Shown piece after piece: positions 54,296 to 63,421 of a stretch of 64,000 nucleotides of DNA. A program made the position numbers and the translations under genes. The stretch spans positions 62,001 to 126,000 of the forward strand of contig NZ_JBHYFV010000002.1 in the NCBI RefSeq assembly GCF_051859345.1, read 5' to 3'. Every line of letters starts with the position of its first letter. Position 1 is the stretch's first letter. The notes below the pieces were generated by a model. The model was given only the letters and a program-made list of their open reading frames with translations. It searched no databases and was not told the origin of the DNA. Source of the DNA: Marivita sp051859345 (lineage in GTDB: Bacteria; Pseudomonadota; Alphaproteobacteria; Rhodobacterales; Rhodobacteraceae).

Positions 54296-54878
54296 GGGCG
54301 GTTACAGAGATCCAGTCAGCATCCTCGCCGCTTAGCCCTTTGTCGCGCCCGCGTCGATAGGGGCCGACGGTAAATCCGGCTTGTTGCAGCAGGTCGGTCA
54401 GTTCTACCTCGGTATAGTAGGTATAGAGCCGATTAAGGCTGTCCCGCCCCTCGCCGGCGCCTTCCTTAATCGCGATATGAAACAGGCCACCGGGTTTCAA
54501 CGCGGTGTGAATGGAGGACAGGTGGCGCGGCATGTCCGTGCGCGAGGCATGCAGCAGGCTGAAATTGGCCCAAACGCCGTCATAGATGGCCATGCCGCTA
54601 AGGTCGTCGAAACTGGCCTGCCGCGCGGTGACACCTTCGATTGCCGAAGCCAGCCCGATCATCTCGGCCGAAGCATCCAGCGCATCCACCACGCACCCCG
54701 CCCGAACCATGTGCCGGGCCGACGTGCCGGGGCCGCACCCCAGATCGAGAACCCGCGCTCCATCGGGCAGAGCTGCGATAAACGTTACAAGCGTGTCGCT
54801 GGGTGTATCCGACGGATCAAGCTTGGCATAGTCGCCAGCGCGGGCATCGTAGACGGCGATGGTTTCACGGTCTGTCAC
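54288..54878 (-). CDS. Class I SAM-dependent methyltransferase
   Basis: A 196-residue protein with VLDLGCGPGTSARHM and DALDASAEMIGLA, the SAM-binding loop and following acidic residue. The acceptor is unknown. The start is taken as GTG at 54878 after GGAGTGTTTCT; its GTGA overlaps the DUF3429 stop. Part of a tightly packed five-gene operon. Confidence 0.86.
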   Translation of the reverse strand: MTDRETIAVYDARAGDYAKLDPSDTPSDTLVTFIAALPDGARVLDLGCGPGTSARHMVRAGCVVDALDASAEMIGLASAIEGVTARQASFDDLSGMAIYDGVWANFSLLHASRTDMPRHLSSIHTALKPGGLFHIAIKEGAGEGRDSLNRLYTYYTEVELTDLLQQAGFTVGPYRRGRDKGLSGEDADWISVTAHA

Positions 54879-55327
54879 AGAAACACTCCGACACAGAGAC
54901 AAAGGATCACCAATCCGGTCAGAAGCACGCGAAGTTGCATCCACCATGCGGGTGCGAGGCCCCAGCGCCAGAACGCGAAGTCAAGCGCGAGAAGCCCCAG
55001 AAAGCCGAAGATCAGGTTTGTTCCTGCCGACACCGGCCCTCCCCCTGTCATGAAGAACGCCCAAAGCGCCGGGATCACCGAAAGGGCGTAACCCGTTGCG
55101 GCCTGCTCGCCCTGCGCTTTGGTGGCAAAGCCCCAAAGCACGCCGGACATGAAGCTGAGGATCACCATTCCATAAGACAGCTGCACATAAGGACCGATAA
55201 ACCGGGGACCGAGGGTGCCCAGCCCCCATTGTGCGACCCCGTCAGACAACAGCGTCAACGCACCCCAGGCAAAGGGAATCACACCGGCAAGGCCAAGGAG
55301 CAAGGCAGAACGGGGAATCTGGGTCAT
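54875..55327 (-). CDS. DUF3429 family membrane protein
   Basis: A 150-residue protein with four or five hydrophobic segments. The pattern IPFAWGALT, YGMVILSFMSGVLWGFAT and LALDFAFWRWGLAPAWWMQLR is that of DUF3429. Function unknown. Adjacent ATG codons at 55330 and 55327 follow GAAGGACCG; the second is better spaced. Confidence 0.85.
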   Translation of the reverse strand: MTQIPRSALLLGLAGVIPFAWGALTLLSDGVAQWGLGTLGPRFIGPYVQLSYGMVILSFMSGVLWGFATKAQGEQAATGYALSVIPALWAFFMTGGGPVSAGTNLIFGFLGLLALDFAFWRWGLAPAWWMQLRVLLTGLVILCLCVGVFL

Positions 55328-55367
55328 CATCGGTCCTTCAAGCCAGCCCAACGCGCCGCGACATAGC

Positions 55368-55982
55368 TCAGACCCGTTCCAGCGCCAACCGCCCGGCAAG
55401 GGCTGCAAAAAGGCCGGCAAAGGACCGGTTGAGCCAAAGCATCACACGTTCGCTGCCCAAGAGCCACGTCCGGGCCGCTGCCGCAAAGACACCGTAGAGC
55501 ACGAAAATCGCAAAGGTCATCGCCATGAACACCGCCCCCATCAGCGCCATTTCCGCCGTTGCCGTGGCCGGGTTGCCCGACAGAAACGGCGGCAGCAGGG
55601 CGAGGAAGAAAATCGACAGCTTGGGGTTCAGAATGTTGATCAACGCCCCGCGCCGGGCGATTCGAAATCCGGCTTCGGTCTGCCTTTCGGCAGAAACGGA
55701 AAGTGCGCCACCCGAGCGAAGCGCCTGGTATGCAAGCCAGAGAAGATAGGCCACTCCGGCAAATTTCACCACGTTGAACAAAAGCGCCGAGGTGTGCAGC
55801 ACTGCCGCCAGACCCAGCGTCGCCGCCAGAAGGTGGGGCACGATCCCGACGGTACAACCAAGAGCGGCCCAGATGGAGGGCCAACGCCCTTGGCCCAATC
55901 CAATGGCCAACGTGTAGATCACGCCAGTCCCCGGAGCCACGACAACGACAAAAGCGGTCAGAAGGAATTGCAGGGAGAGCAT
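55368..55982 (-). CDS. LysE/RhtB family amino-acid exporter
   Basis: A 204-residue inner-membrane exporter with about six helices. It starts MLSLQFLLTAFVVVVAPGTGVIYTLAIGLGQG, matching the RhtB/LysE signature (PGPG-like APGTG). The substrate is probably an amino acid such as threonine or homoserine (family knowledge). First gene of the operon running to the TRIC-like gene. Confidence 0.88.
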   Translation of the reverse strand: MLSLQFLLTAFVVVVAPGTGVIYTLAIGLGQGRWPSIWAALGCTVGIVPHLLAATLGLAAVLHTSALLFNVVKFAGVAYLLWLAYQALRSGGALSVSAERQTEAGFRIARRGALINILNPKLSIFFLALLPPFLSGNPATATAEMALMGAVFMAMTFAIFVLYGVFAAAARTWLLGSERVMLWLNRSFAGLFAALAGRLALERV

Positions 55983-56092
55983 AGCGGATCCTCGTTCGAT
56001 GTGCTGCGATGACGCTATACATTCCCGTCCGATTGATCTAGACGCCCGGTTTGGCCCGCTGGTGGGCCGAATTTACAAAAAAGACGACGCCC

Positions 56093-58303
56093 GTGAAAAA
56101 AGCCCTGCAAGATGCCCTTGATGCCCGTGGATACGACACGCTGACCCCTGTTCAGGAGGCGGTTCTCAATCCCGGCTATGTCGGTGCCGACCTTTTGGTG
56201 TCGGCGCAGACCGGATCAGGCAAGACACTGGGCTTCGGCCTTGCCATTGCGCCGACGATTCTCGAGGACGAAACCTTTGGCCCGGCAGGTGCTCCGCTTG
56301 CATTGGTGATTGCCCCGACGCGCGAATTGGCGATGCAGGTGAAACGCGAGCTGGCGTGGCTGTACGCGCAGGCCGGAGTTGTCATGGCCTCGACCGTGGG
56401 TGGCATGGACATGCGCGATGAACGCCGTGCACTGGAACGCGGTGCACATGTCGTCGTCGCCACACCGGGCCGTCTGCGTGACCACATCATGCGGAACTCG
56501 ATCGACCTTTCGCAGTGCCGTGCCGTGGTTCTGGACGAGGCGGACGAGATGCTGGATCTCGGCTTCCGCGAAGACCTTGAGTTCATCCTGGGCGAAGCGC
56601 CCGAGGACCGTCAGACGCTGATGTTCTCGGCAACCGTGCCGCCGCAGATCGCCAAGCTTGCCAAAGGCTACCAGCGGGACGCGATCCGGGTTGTGACAAA
56701 ATCCGAGACCAGCCAACACGCAGACATCTCTTACCGCGCGATGATGGTGAACGACCGCGACACCGACAACGCAGTGATCAACACGCTGCGCTTTTACGAA
56801 GCGCCCAACGCCATCGTCTTTGCCAACACCCGTGCCATGGTGAACCGGCTCACGACACGCCTGTCGAATCGCGGATTTCAGGTTGTGGCCCTGTCGGGTG
56901 AGCTGTCACAGACCGAACGCACCCACGCTTTGCAAGCGATGCGCGATGGTCGCGCGCAGGTTTGCGTGGCAACCGATGTCGCGGCACGAGGCATCGACCT
57001 GCCGAACCTCGATCTGGTGGTGCATGCCGAACTGCCGTCGAACCACGAAACGCTGCTGCACCGCTCAGGTCGGACCGGTCGTGCAGGCCGCAAGGGTGTA
57101 TCTGCGCTGATTGTGACTCCCAAGGTGCGCAAGAAGGCCGAACGCATCCTTGGCATGGCCAAGCTGAAATCCGAATGGGGCGCTGCGCCCTCGGCGGACG
57201 AAGTTCTGGCGCGCGACGAGGACCGGATGTTTGCCGATCCCGCTTGGGAAACACCCGTCGGCGAGTCCGAAGAAACGGTTGTGGCCCGGCTGGTGGCGGA
57301 AAAGACGCCCGAGCAAATCGCGGTCGCCTATCTGCGCATGTTCCGCGAACAGCACACGGCACCCGAGGAATTGTCGGATCCTGGCGCAAAACCAGAGCCC
57401 CGTCAGGAATTCGGCCCAAGCGTCTGGTTCGCCGTGTCCGGTGGCCGTGCCGCTGACGCGGAACCCCGCCGCATCCTGCCGATGGTCTGCGGGGCAGGCG
57501 ATCTGAGCAAGGACGACATCGGCGCGATCCGCATCCAGCAGGACCATTCGCTGGTCCAGATCAAGGAATCGTCAGTTGCACGGTTCTTGAATGCTGTCGG
57601 CCCCGAGATGGAGCTCGAAAAGGGTGTGACGCTGACCCGACTCGACAAAGCGCCTGATTTTGACCGCGGCGCGCGGCCCGGTGGCAAAGGCGCCCCCCGC
57701 CCAGAACGCAAGCCCCACAGCGACGGACCAAAGCCCGAGCGCAAGTCGTATGCCGACCGACCGAAATCGGAACCGGCGGCATCCAGACCGGACGACGCTC
57801 CGGCGGCCCCCAAGGCCACACCAAGATCAGCTGCCCCGATTGACTGGAACGACGATCCTGCCCCACGCGTGCGCAAGCCGAAACCCGCAGATCGCAAAGG
57901 CGGCAAACCCGAAGGAAAATATGCCGGCAAATCGGATGGCCCGGCCCGTGAGCGCAAGCCCTATCAAGGCAAATCAGACGGACCGGCGCGCGAACGCAAG
58001 CCCTATGGCGACAAACCCGGTGGCGACCGCGCGCCACGTCGGTCCGAAGGCGAGTTTCAGGCACAGCCCTACAAAGGCAAGGGAAAGCCCAAAGGTCCGC
58101 CCCCGCCCGAAGGCAGACCCGACAGCAAGAAGAACGTTGCCCGTGCGGCGGCCCGCGCCAATGCAAGCGATCCGTCACAAAGCATGCGCAAGCCGCGTGC
58201 AGGTGCCCCGAAACCAGGCGGAAAGTCCGGTGGCAAGCCGGGTGGAAAACCAACCGGCAAACCTGCGGGCAAGTTCGGCGGGAAACCCGGCGGGAAAAAA
58301 TGA
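56093..58303 (+). CDS. DEAD-box ATP-dependent RNA helicase with long basic tail
   Basis: A 736-residue helicase. Visible are the Q motif TLTPVQEAV, Walker A AQTGSGKT, PTRELA, DEAD in LDEADEML, SAT, and HRSGRTGRAG. A DbpA-type RNA-binding domain (about 430-510) precedes a Lys/Arg/Pro/Gly-rich disordered tail of about 200 residues containing repeats of K-S-D-G-P-A-R-E-R-K-P-Y. The GTG at 56093 is preferred; a TTG at 56051 adds 14 residues. The role is probably ribosome assembly or cold-related RNA remodelling. Confidence 0.9.
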   Translation: MKKALQDALDARGYDTLTPVQEAVLNPGYVGADLLVSAQTGSGKTLGFGLAIAPTILEDETFGPAGAPLALVIAPTRELAMQVKRELAWLYAQAGVVMASTVGGMDMRDERRALERGAHVVVATPGRLRDHIMRNSIDLSQCRAVVLDEADEMLDLGFREDLEFILGEAPEDRQTLMFSATVPPQIAKLAKGYQRDAIRVVTKSETSQHADISYRAMMVNDRDTDNAVINTLRFYEAPNAIVFANTRAMVNRLTTRLSNRGFQVVALSGELSQTERTHALQAMRDGRAQVCVATDVAARGIDLPNLDLVVHAELPSNHETLLHRSGRTGRAGRKGVSALIVTPKVRKKAERILGMAKLKSEWGAAPSADEVLARDEDRMFADPAWETPVGESEETVVARLVAEKTPEQIAVAYLRMFREQHTAPEELSDPGAKPEPRQEFGPSVWFAVSGGRAADAEPRRILPMVCGAGDLSKDDIGAIRIQQDHSLVQIKESSVARFLNAVGPEMELEKGVTLTRLDKAPDFDRGARPGGKGAPRPERKPHSDGPKPERKSYADRPKSEPAASRPDDAPAAPKATPRSAAPIDWNDDPAPRVRKPKPADRKGGKPEGKYAGKSDGPARERKPYQGKSDGPARERKPYGDKPGGDRAPRRSEGEFQAQPYKGKGKPKGPPPPEGRPDSKKNVARAAARANASDPSQSMRKPRAGAPKPGGKSGGKPGGKPTGKPAGKFGGKPGGKK

Positions 58304-58308
58304 CAGTA

Positions 58309-58352
58309 TTGAGGGTGCGTGCTTGCGCGCACCTTTACGCAGGCACCCTCAA
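58309..58352. terminator. Hairpin between convergent helicase and ispH genes
   Basis: Perfect 10-bp stem TTGAGGGTGC / GCACCCTCAA around a second small hairpin. It overlaps the last codons of ispH. Probable bidirectional transcript end. Confidence 0.6.
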
Positions 58353-59285
58353 CGCGCGCGGCACCTTGAACTCCACGTTCTCGACCGCCGTTTCGACCAT
58401 CTCGACCGTGACCTCATAGCGATCCCGGAAAGCGTCTATCACTTCGTTGATCAGCTCTTCGGGCGCGCTGGCGCCTGCGGTGATGCCGACGCTGGCAATC
58501 CCTTCCAAAGCGCGCCAGTCGATATCGGGCGCGCGTTGGACAAGCTGGGAATACGCGCATCCCGCCTTGCTGCCCACCTCGACCAGACGCCGCGAATTGG
58601 ACGAGTTCGGCGCGCCGACCACCAACATGGCATCGCACTTTGGTGCCATCGCCTTGACCGCCTCCTGACGGTTCGTGGTGGCGTAGCAGATGTCTTCCTT
58701 GTGCGGTCCGACGATCTTGGGAAACCGCGCCTGAAGCGCGGCGACGATGTCGATGGTGTCATCGACGCTGAGGGTCGTTTGCGTGACGAAGGCCAGCTTT
58801 TCGGGGTCGCGCACCTCGACCGTGGCCACATCCGCGACGGTTTCCACCAAAAGCACCTCACCGTCGGGAAGTTGACCCATCGTGCCGACGGTCTCGGGGT
58901 GGCCTTCGTGGCCAATCATGATCATCTGCAAGCCGGTCTCGTGATGGCGCGCTGCTTCGATATGGACCTTGCTCACCAGCGGACAGGTGGCATCGACATA
59001 GATCATCTCGCGCTTGGCGGCCTCGGCAGGCACGGCTTTCGGCACGCCATGGGCGGAAAAGATCACCGGGCGGTCATCGGGGCAGTCGTCCAATTCCTCC
59101 ACAAACACCGCGCCCTTGTCGCGCAAGGTGTCCACCACGTATTTGTTGTGGACGATCTCGTGTCGCACATAGACCGGCGCGCCCCATTTCTCGAGCGCCA
59201 TCTCGACAATCTTGATGGCGCGATCCACGCCGGCGCAGAATCCACGCGGCGCAGCAAGGTAAAGGGTCAGCGGCGGTTTGGTCAT
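58335..59285 (-). CDS. ispH: 4-Hydroxy-3-methylbut-2-enyl diphosphate reductase
   Basis: A 316-residue [4Fe-4S] enzyme that makes IPP and DMAPP in the MEP isoprenoid pathway. The three cluster cysteines are in RGFCAGVDRA, DATCPLVSKVH and GCAYSQLV-type context; EIVHNKYVV and TQTTLS are also conserved. The ATG at 59285 follows CGGAGACTGAC and is preferred over ATG 59300. Confidence 0.96.
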   Translation of the reverse strand: MTKPPLTLYLAAPRGFCAGVDRAIKIVEMALEKWGAPVYVRHEIVHNKYVVDTLRDKGAVFVEELDDCPDDRPVIFSAHGVPKAVPAEAAKREMIYVDATCPLVSKVHIEAARHHETGLQMIMIGHEGHPETVGTMGQLPDGEVLLVETVADVATVEVRDPEKLAFVTQTTLSVDDTIDIVAALQARFPKIVGPHKEDICYATTNRQEAVKAMAPKCDAMLVVGAPNSSNSRRLVEVGSKAGCAYSQLVQRAPDIDWRALEGIASVGITAGASAPEELINEVIDAFRDRYEVTVEMVETAVENVEFKVPRALRVPA

Positions 59286-59419
59286 GTCAGTCTCCGTCAT
59301 ACCCCGAACCTAAAGACTCAGGCCGCATGGTTCCAGAGGAATGCGGCTTCACTCAGCCGTGATTTGACCTTCCCGCGCTGGAATCCGGCGATACCCCTGC
59401 GATGACAGGAGTCCCAAAG

Positions 59420-59887
59420 ATGCAAAAAATCGTGATCGCGGCCGTTGTCGGCTCTATGGTGGTTGCTGGCGCTGTGTTCGTTGCACCGGGATGGAGCGCA
59501 GACCGGTCCGCGACGACGCTTCCCTTTGCCGACGCAGACAGGGTGGCCGAAGGAAAGGCATTGTACGACACTTATTGTGCAAGCTGTCACGGCGCGAAAC
59601 TTGAAGGTCAGGCCAATTGGCGCGAACCCGATTCCGACGGCTATCTTCCCGCACCCCCGCATGATGAGACCGGCCACACATGGCATCATGACAACGCGTT
59701 GTTGATGCGTATCGTGCGCGAAGGCACGGAAGCCATTGTCGGTGGCAGCTACAGGTCCAACATGATCGGCTTTTCCGACTCAGTGTCCGACGAACAGATC
59801 GCCAGCATTCTGGGCTATATCAAAAGCACCTGGCCTTCCGAAATTCAGGACATCCACACCGAAATGAACGCGCGGGTTCTGCCCTAG
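59420..59887 (+). CDS. Secreted monohaem cytochrome c
   Basis: A 155-residue class I cytochrome c: signal peptide (MQKIVIAAVVGSMVVAGAVFV) and one haem site YDTYCASCHGAKLEGQ. The sixth ligand is probably a Met late in the chain (SNMIGFSDSVSDEQ). It may be a soluble electron carrier or sulfur/oxidase partner. The ATG at 59420 follows CAGGAGTCCCAAAG; an ATG at 59402 is in frame. Confidence 0.88.
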   Translation: MQKIVIAAVVGSMVVAGAVFVAPGWSADRSATTLPFADADRVAEGKALYDTYCASCHGAKLEGQANWREPDSDGYLPAPPHDETGHTWHHDNALLMRIVREGTEAIVGGSYRSNMIGFSDSVSDEQIASILGYIKSTWPSEIQDIHTEMNARVLP

Positions 59888-59970
59888 CCGCCAAGACAAA
59901 CCGGCGGGCATGTTCCCGTTCACCGCTTTTGCACCTTGCAACGCTCTGATCATGGGGGCATGGCGGGCGT

Positions 59971-61224
59971 ATGCAGATCACAGAGTATCTTCGCGCCAAT
60001 GCGCCTTTCTTGACGGCAGGTGCCATGCTCACCTTCCTGTCGTCTTTTGGTCAGACCTATTTCATCTCGCTGTTTGCGGGCGAAGTTCGGCTGGCCTTTG
60101 ACCTGAGCCACGGCGCCTGGGGCGGGATCTACATGATCGGCACCATGGCGTCGGCCGCCGTGATGGTTTGGGCCGGCGGCCTCACCGATCTGTTCCGGGT
60201 GCGCGTGCTGGCCCCGATTGTCCTTTTCGGTCTGGCGGCGGCCTGCCTTGCGATGGCGTTCAATCCCTGGGTGTGGGCCTTGCCATTGGTGATCTTTGCC
60301 TTGCGGTTCTTCGGGCAAGGGATGTGTTCGCATATCGCCGTGATCGCAATGGCCCGCTGGTTCGTCGCGACACGCGGACGCGCGTTGTCGATTGCGTCAC
60401 TCGGCTTTGCCCTGGGTGAATCGTTTGTTCCGATGGCTGTTGTCGGTGCGATGACGGTCATGGCGTGGCAAAGCCTTTGGGTCCTTGGCGCAGTCATCTG
60501 CATCTGCGCCATTCCCGTCCTTGCCAAGCTGCTTGCGCAGGAAAGAACCCCTGCTTCGCATGCGGAATCGGACGTGTCTTTCGGCATGCGCGGCCAGCAT
60601 TGGCGGCGACTGCAGGCTCTTCGGCATCCGCTTTTCTGGTGCATGGTCCCTGCGGTTCTGGGACCATCGGCGTTCAACACCGCGTTTTTCTTTCACCAGG
60701 TGCATGTTGCCGACGTAAAGGGGCTGGAGCACTTGGTCTTCGTAAGCTTCTTTCCGCTTTATACGGCGGTCGGAATCGGGTCGATGGTTCTTTCGGGATG
60801 GGCGCTTGACCGATTGGGAACTGCGCGCCTGACCCCGTTCTACCAATTGCCGATGGTGGCGGCGTTCCTGATCTTCGGTCTGACGCACAGCCCGCTTGGA
60901 CTGGTGGTTGGTTTTGTCTTCTTGGGCATGACATCGGGCGCGAACGCCACCTTGCCCAACGCCTTCTGGGCAGAATTCTACGGCACCGCACATATCGGTT
61001 CGATCAAGTCGATGGCGACAGCAGTGATGGTGCTGGGGTCGGCAATCGGACCTGGTCTGACAGGACTGCTGATTGATCTGGGCATCGGGATCGAAACGCA
61101 ATTCGTCGGAATTGCAATGTACTTTGTCGGGACGACCCTCTTGATGCTGTGGGGCATTCGCCGTGCTGCGCAAGACCTTGTGCCGGGAATAACCGACACC
61201 GATCTCAGAACGCCGCAGACGTGA
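59971..61224 (+). CDS. MFS transporter
   Basis: A 417-residue protein with about twelve hydrophobic helices. It begins MQITEYLRANAPFLTAGAMLTFLSSFGQTYFISLF, and DLFRVRVLAPI has the basic loop-2 context of the major facilitator superfamily. The substrate is unknown. Its 3' end overlaps the YqaA gene tail-to-tail by 20 bases. Confidence 0.87.
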   Translation: MQITEYLRANAPFLTAGAMLTFLSSFGQTYFISLFAGEVRLAFDLSHGAWGGIYMIGTMASAAVMVWAGGLTDLFRVRVLAPIVLFGLAAACLAMAFNPWVWALPLVIFALRFFGQGMCSHIAVIAMARWFVATRGRALSIASLGFALGESFVPMAVVGAMTVMAWQSLWVLGAVICICAIPVLAKLLAQERTPASHAESDVSFGMRGQHWRRLQALRHPLFWCMVPAVLGPSAFNTAFFFHQVHVADVKGLEHLVFVSFFPLYTAVGIGSMVLSGWALDRLGTARLTPFYQLPMVAAFLIFGLTHSPLGLVVGFVFLGMTSGANATLPNAFWAEFYGTAHIGSIKSMATAVMVLGSAIGPGLTGLLIDLGIGIETQFVGIAMYFVGTTLLMLWGIRRAAQDLVPGITDTDLRTPQT

Positions 61225-61642
61225 TCAGGGCCACGACGATATAGCGGATGGTCTTGGCAATGGCGACCAGCAGGAAGAAGAGCCAGACATTTGTCCGCAT
61301 GACACCCGCAACGACCGTGAGCGCATCGCCCAATGGTGCCCAACTGAACAACAGCGTCCAGACTCCCCATTTGAGATACCATTCTCGGGCGCGGTTTAAC
61401 TGGGCTTCGGAGACCGGGAACCAGCGGCGGCCACGATAGCGTTCCAGAACGCGACCCAGAGCATAGTTCAACCCCGATCCGAGGATATTGCCGACACTGG
61501 CAAAAATGACGATCCATTCAATCGCAATGTCGCCGCGCACTTGCAGCGCGACGAACACGATCTCGGATTGAAACGGTAGGATTGTCGCCGCGCCGAACGC
61601 CACGAAGAACAACCCGCTCAATGAAAGCAGGTCACTCCACAT
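61205..61642 (-). CDS. YqaA family (DedA/SNARE-associated-like) membrane protein
   Basis: A 145-residue inner-membrane protein with four helices, including ATILPFQSEIVFVAL and the conserved SWAPLGDALTVVAGVMR segment of the DedA/YqaA group. DedA-type proteins are linked to lipid transport or membrane homeostasis. Function here unproven. Confidence 0.85.
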   Translation of the reverse strand: MWSDLLSLSGLFFVAFGAATILPFQSEIVFVALQVRGDIAIEWIVIFASVGNILGSGLNYALGRVLERYRGRRWFPVSEAQLNRAREWYLKWGVWTLLFSWAPLGDALTVVAGVMRTNVWLFFLLVAIAKTIRYIVVALITSAAF

Positions 61643-61665
61643 GTGCCATCCGGCGCAGAGTCAAA

Positions 61666-62238
61666 TCAGTCCTGTTCCGCCGCAACAGGTTCACGTTCCG
61701 CCATCGGTTCACGCGGCGGGCGTCCGATGACGTCACGCAATTCGTCAAGCTCGATGAAGTTATCTGCCTGACGTCGCAATTCATCCGCGATCATCGGCGG
61801 CTGGCTGCGAATCGTGGACACGACCGACACACGCACACCTTTGCGCTGCAGGCTTTCGACCAGTGGGCGGAAGTCACCATCGCCAGAGAACAGCACGATA
61901 TGATCGACGTGATCTGCCAATTCCATGGCATCAACAGCCAATTCGATATCCATGTTGCCCTTGACCTTACGGCGACCCTGGCTGTCGGTGTATTCTTTCG
62001 CCGGCTTCGTCCGCATGTTGAACCCGTTGTAGTGCAACCAGTCCACCAGCGGCCGGATCGGCGAATACTCATCATTTTCGAGAAGCGCTGTGTAGTAGAA
62101 GGCGCGCAGCAGTTTGCCACGGCGCACAAATTCCTGACGCAACAGTTTATAGTCGATGTCAAAGCCAAGAGACTTTGCTGCAGCGTAGAGATTGGAACCA
62201 TCAATAAACAGCGCCAAACGCTCGTCTTTGTAGAACAT
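61666..62238 (-). CDS. NYN (PIN-like) domain protein, LabA/DUF88 family
   Basis: A 190-residue protein with the NYN-domain acidic residues in LALFIDGSNLYAAA, KGNMDIELAVDAM and VLFSGDGDFRPLVESL. The fold is a Mg-dependent ribonuclease type; LabA in cyanobacteria affects circadian output. Activity is inferred from the fold. The gene is divergent from folK. Confidence 0.88.
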   Translation of the reverse strand: MFYKDERLALFIDGSNLYAAAKSLGFDIDYKLLRQEFVRRGKLLRAFYYTALLENDEYSPIRPLVDWLHYNGFNMRTKPAKEYTDSQGRRKVKGNMDIELAVDAMELADHVDHIVLFSGDGDFRPLVESLQRKGVRVSVVSTIRSQPPMIADELRRQADNFIELDELRDVIGRPPREPMAEREPVAAEQD

Positions 62239-62390
62239 GAATTGAACCTTTCAAAATAAAGTTGCGCCCTGGCCCACATTCGGGAGTGGTTGGTCCGAAG
62301 CTCATGGCCAAGCCGCGACGCGTGATCTAATGATTTGATCTAGCTTCGCAAGGTGCGATTTCCGATCACTCTCCCCTATATGACAACTTT

Positions 62391-62954
62391 ATGAATGATT
62401 TTTACATTGCCTTGGGAGCTAATTTGCCATCAGGCGAAGGTCCGCCGAGTGAGACACTCAAAGCGGCGATTGAAGCAATTCGTCAAGAAAACATAGAGAT
62501 CGTGGCGGTCAGCGCCCTTTATCAGACCCCCTGTTTTCCAGCCGGCGCAGGACCGGATTACATAAACGCCGCCGCCCATCTCAAGTGCGACATACAACCC
62601 CGCGACATTCTCGCGATCCTTCATGGAATCGAAGCAAAGTTCGGGCGAGAACGAATAGAACGTTGGGGTATGCGGACGCTTGACCTTGATCTGATCGCCT
62701 GTGGCGACGCGGTTCTCCCGGATGCCGAAACCTATGGTCATTGGCACGGTTTGGCCGAGGTGGTGCAAAAGACCAGCGCGCCAAATGATCTGATTCTTCC
62801 GCATCCCAGATTGCAGGATCGCGCATTTGTTCTTGTGCCGCTCCGGGATATTGCGCCACAATGGCGGCATCCGGTGCTGAATCGGACCGTAGAAGAGATG
62901 TGCAACGCGCTCTCGCCAGAGGATCTGGCCGAGATTCTTGTGCTTGAATCCTGA
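62391..62954 (+). CDS. folK: 2-Amino-4-hydroxy-6-hydroxymethyldihydropteridine diphosphokinase
   Basis: A 187-residue HPPK that transfers pyrophosphate to 6-hydroxymethyl-dihydropterin in folate synthesis. Motifs: YIALGANLPS, ALYQTPCFPAG, FGRERIERWGMRTLDLDLIACGD, PHPRLQDRAFVLVPL. It lies 75 bases upstream of rpoZ. Confidence 0.94.
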   Translation: MNDFYIALGANLPSGEGPPSETLKAAIEAIRQENIEIVAVSALYQTPCFPAGAGPDYINAAAHLKCDIQPRDILAILHGIEAKFGRERIERWGMRTLDLDLIACGDAVLPDAETYGHWHGLAEVVQKTSAPNDLILPHPRLQDRAFVLVPLRDIAPQWRHPVLNRTVEEMCNALSPEDLAEILVLES

Positions 62955-63028
62955 TATCGACTTGTATTCACCCTGCCGGAGCGATATCTGTCAATTTCTC
63001 AAAGGCTGCCCGATGAATTGGAGTTCCC

Positions 63029-63382
63029 ATGGCCCGCGTGACGGTTGAAGATTGCGTTGATAAAGTCCCAAATCGTTTTGAACTGGTGATGCTTGCCGCG
63101 CACCGCGCGCGTGAAGTGGCTGCTGGTGCAGCAATTACCGTGGATCGTGACAACGACAAGAATCCTGTTGTTGCGCTGCGCGAGATTGCGGACGAAACTC
63201 AGTCGGCAGATGAACTTCGTGAGCGTCTGATCGAATCGAATCAGACCCAGATCGAAGTCGATGAGCCGGAAGAAGATGCCATGGCGTTGCTGATGGGTGC
63301 AGAACCCGACAAGCCCGCCGAAGACGATCTTTCCGAAGAAAAGTTGCTGCGTGCGCTGATGGAGGCGCAGGGCCAAGGCTAA
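63029..63382 (+). CDS. rpoZ: DNA-directed RNA polymerase omega subunit
   Basis: A 117-residue subunit starting MARVTVEDCVDKVPNRFELVMLAAHRAREV, the canonical omega start, with an acidic C-terminal extension. TTGGAGTTCCC precedes the ATG. Upstream of the (p)ppGpp gene, the typical pairing. Confidence 0.96.
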   Translation: MARVTVEDCVDKVPNRFELVMLAAHRAREVAAGAAITVDRDNDKNPVVALREIADETQSADELRERLIESNQTQIEVDEPEEDAMALLMGAEPDKPAEDDLSEEKLLRALMEAQGQG

Positions 63383-63421
63383 GGTCTGCCGCGATGTGGG
63401 CCGCATGAGAATGAGGCGCCG

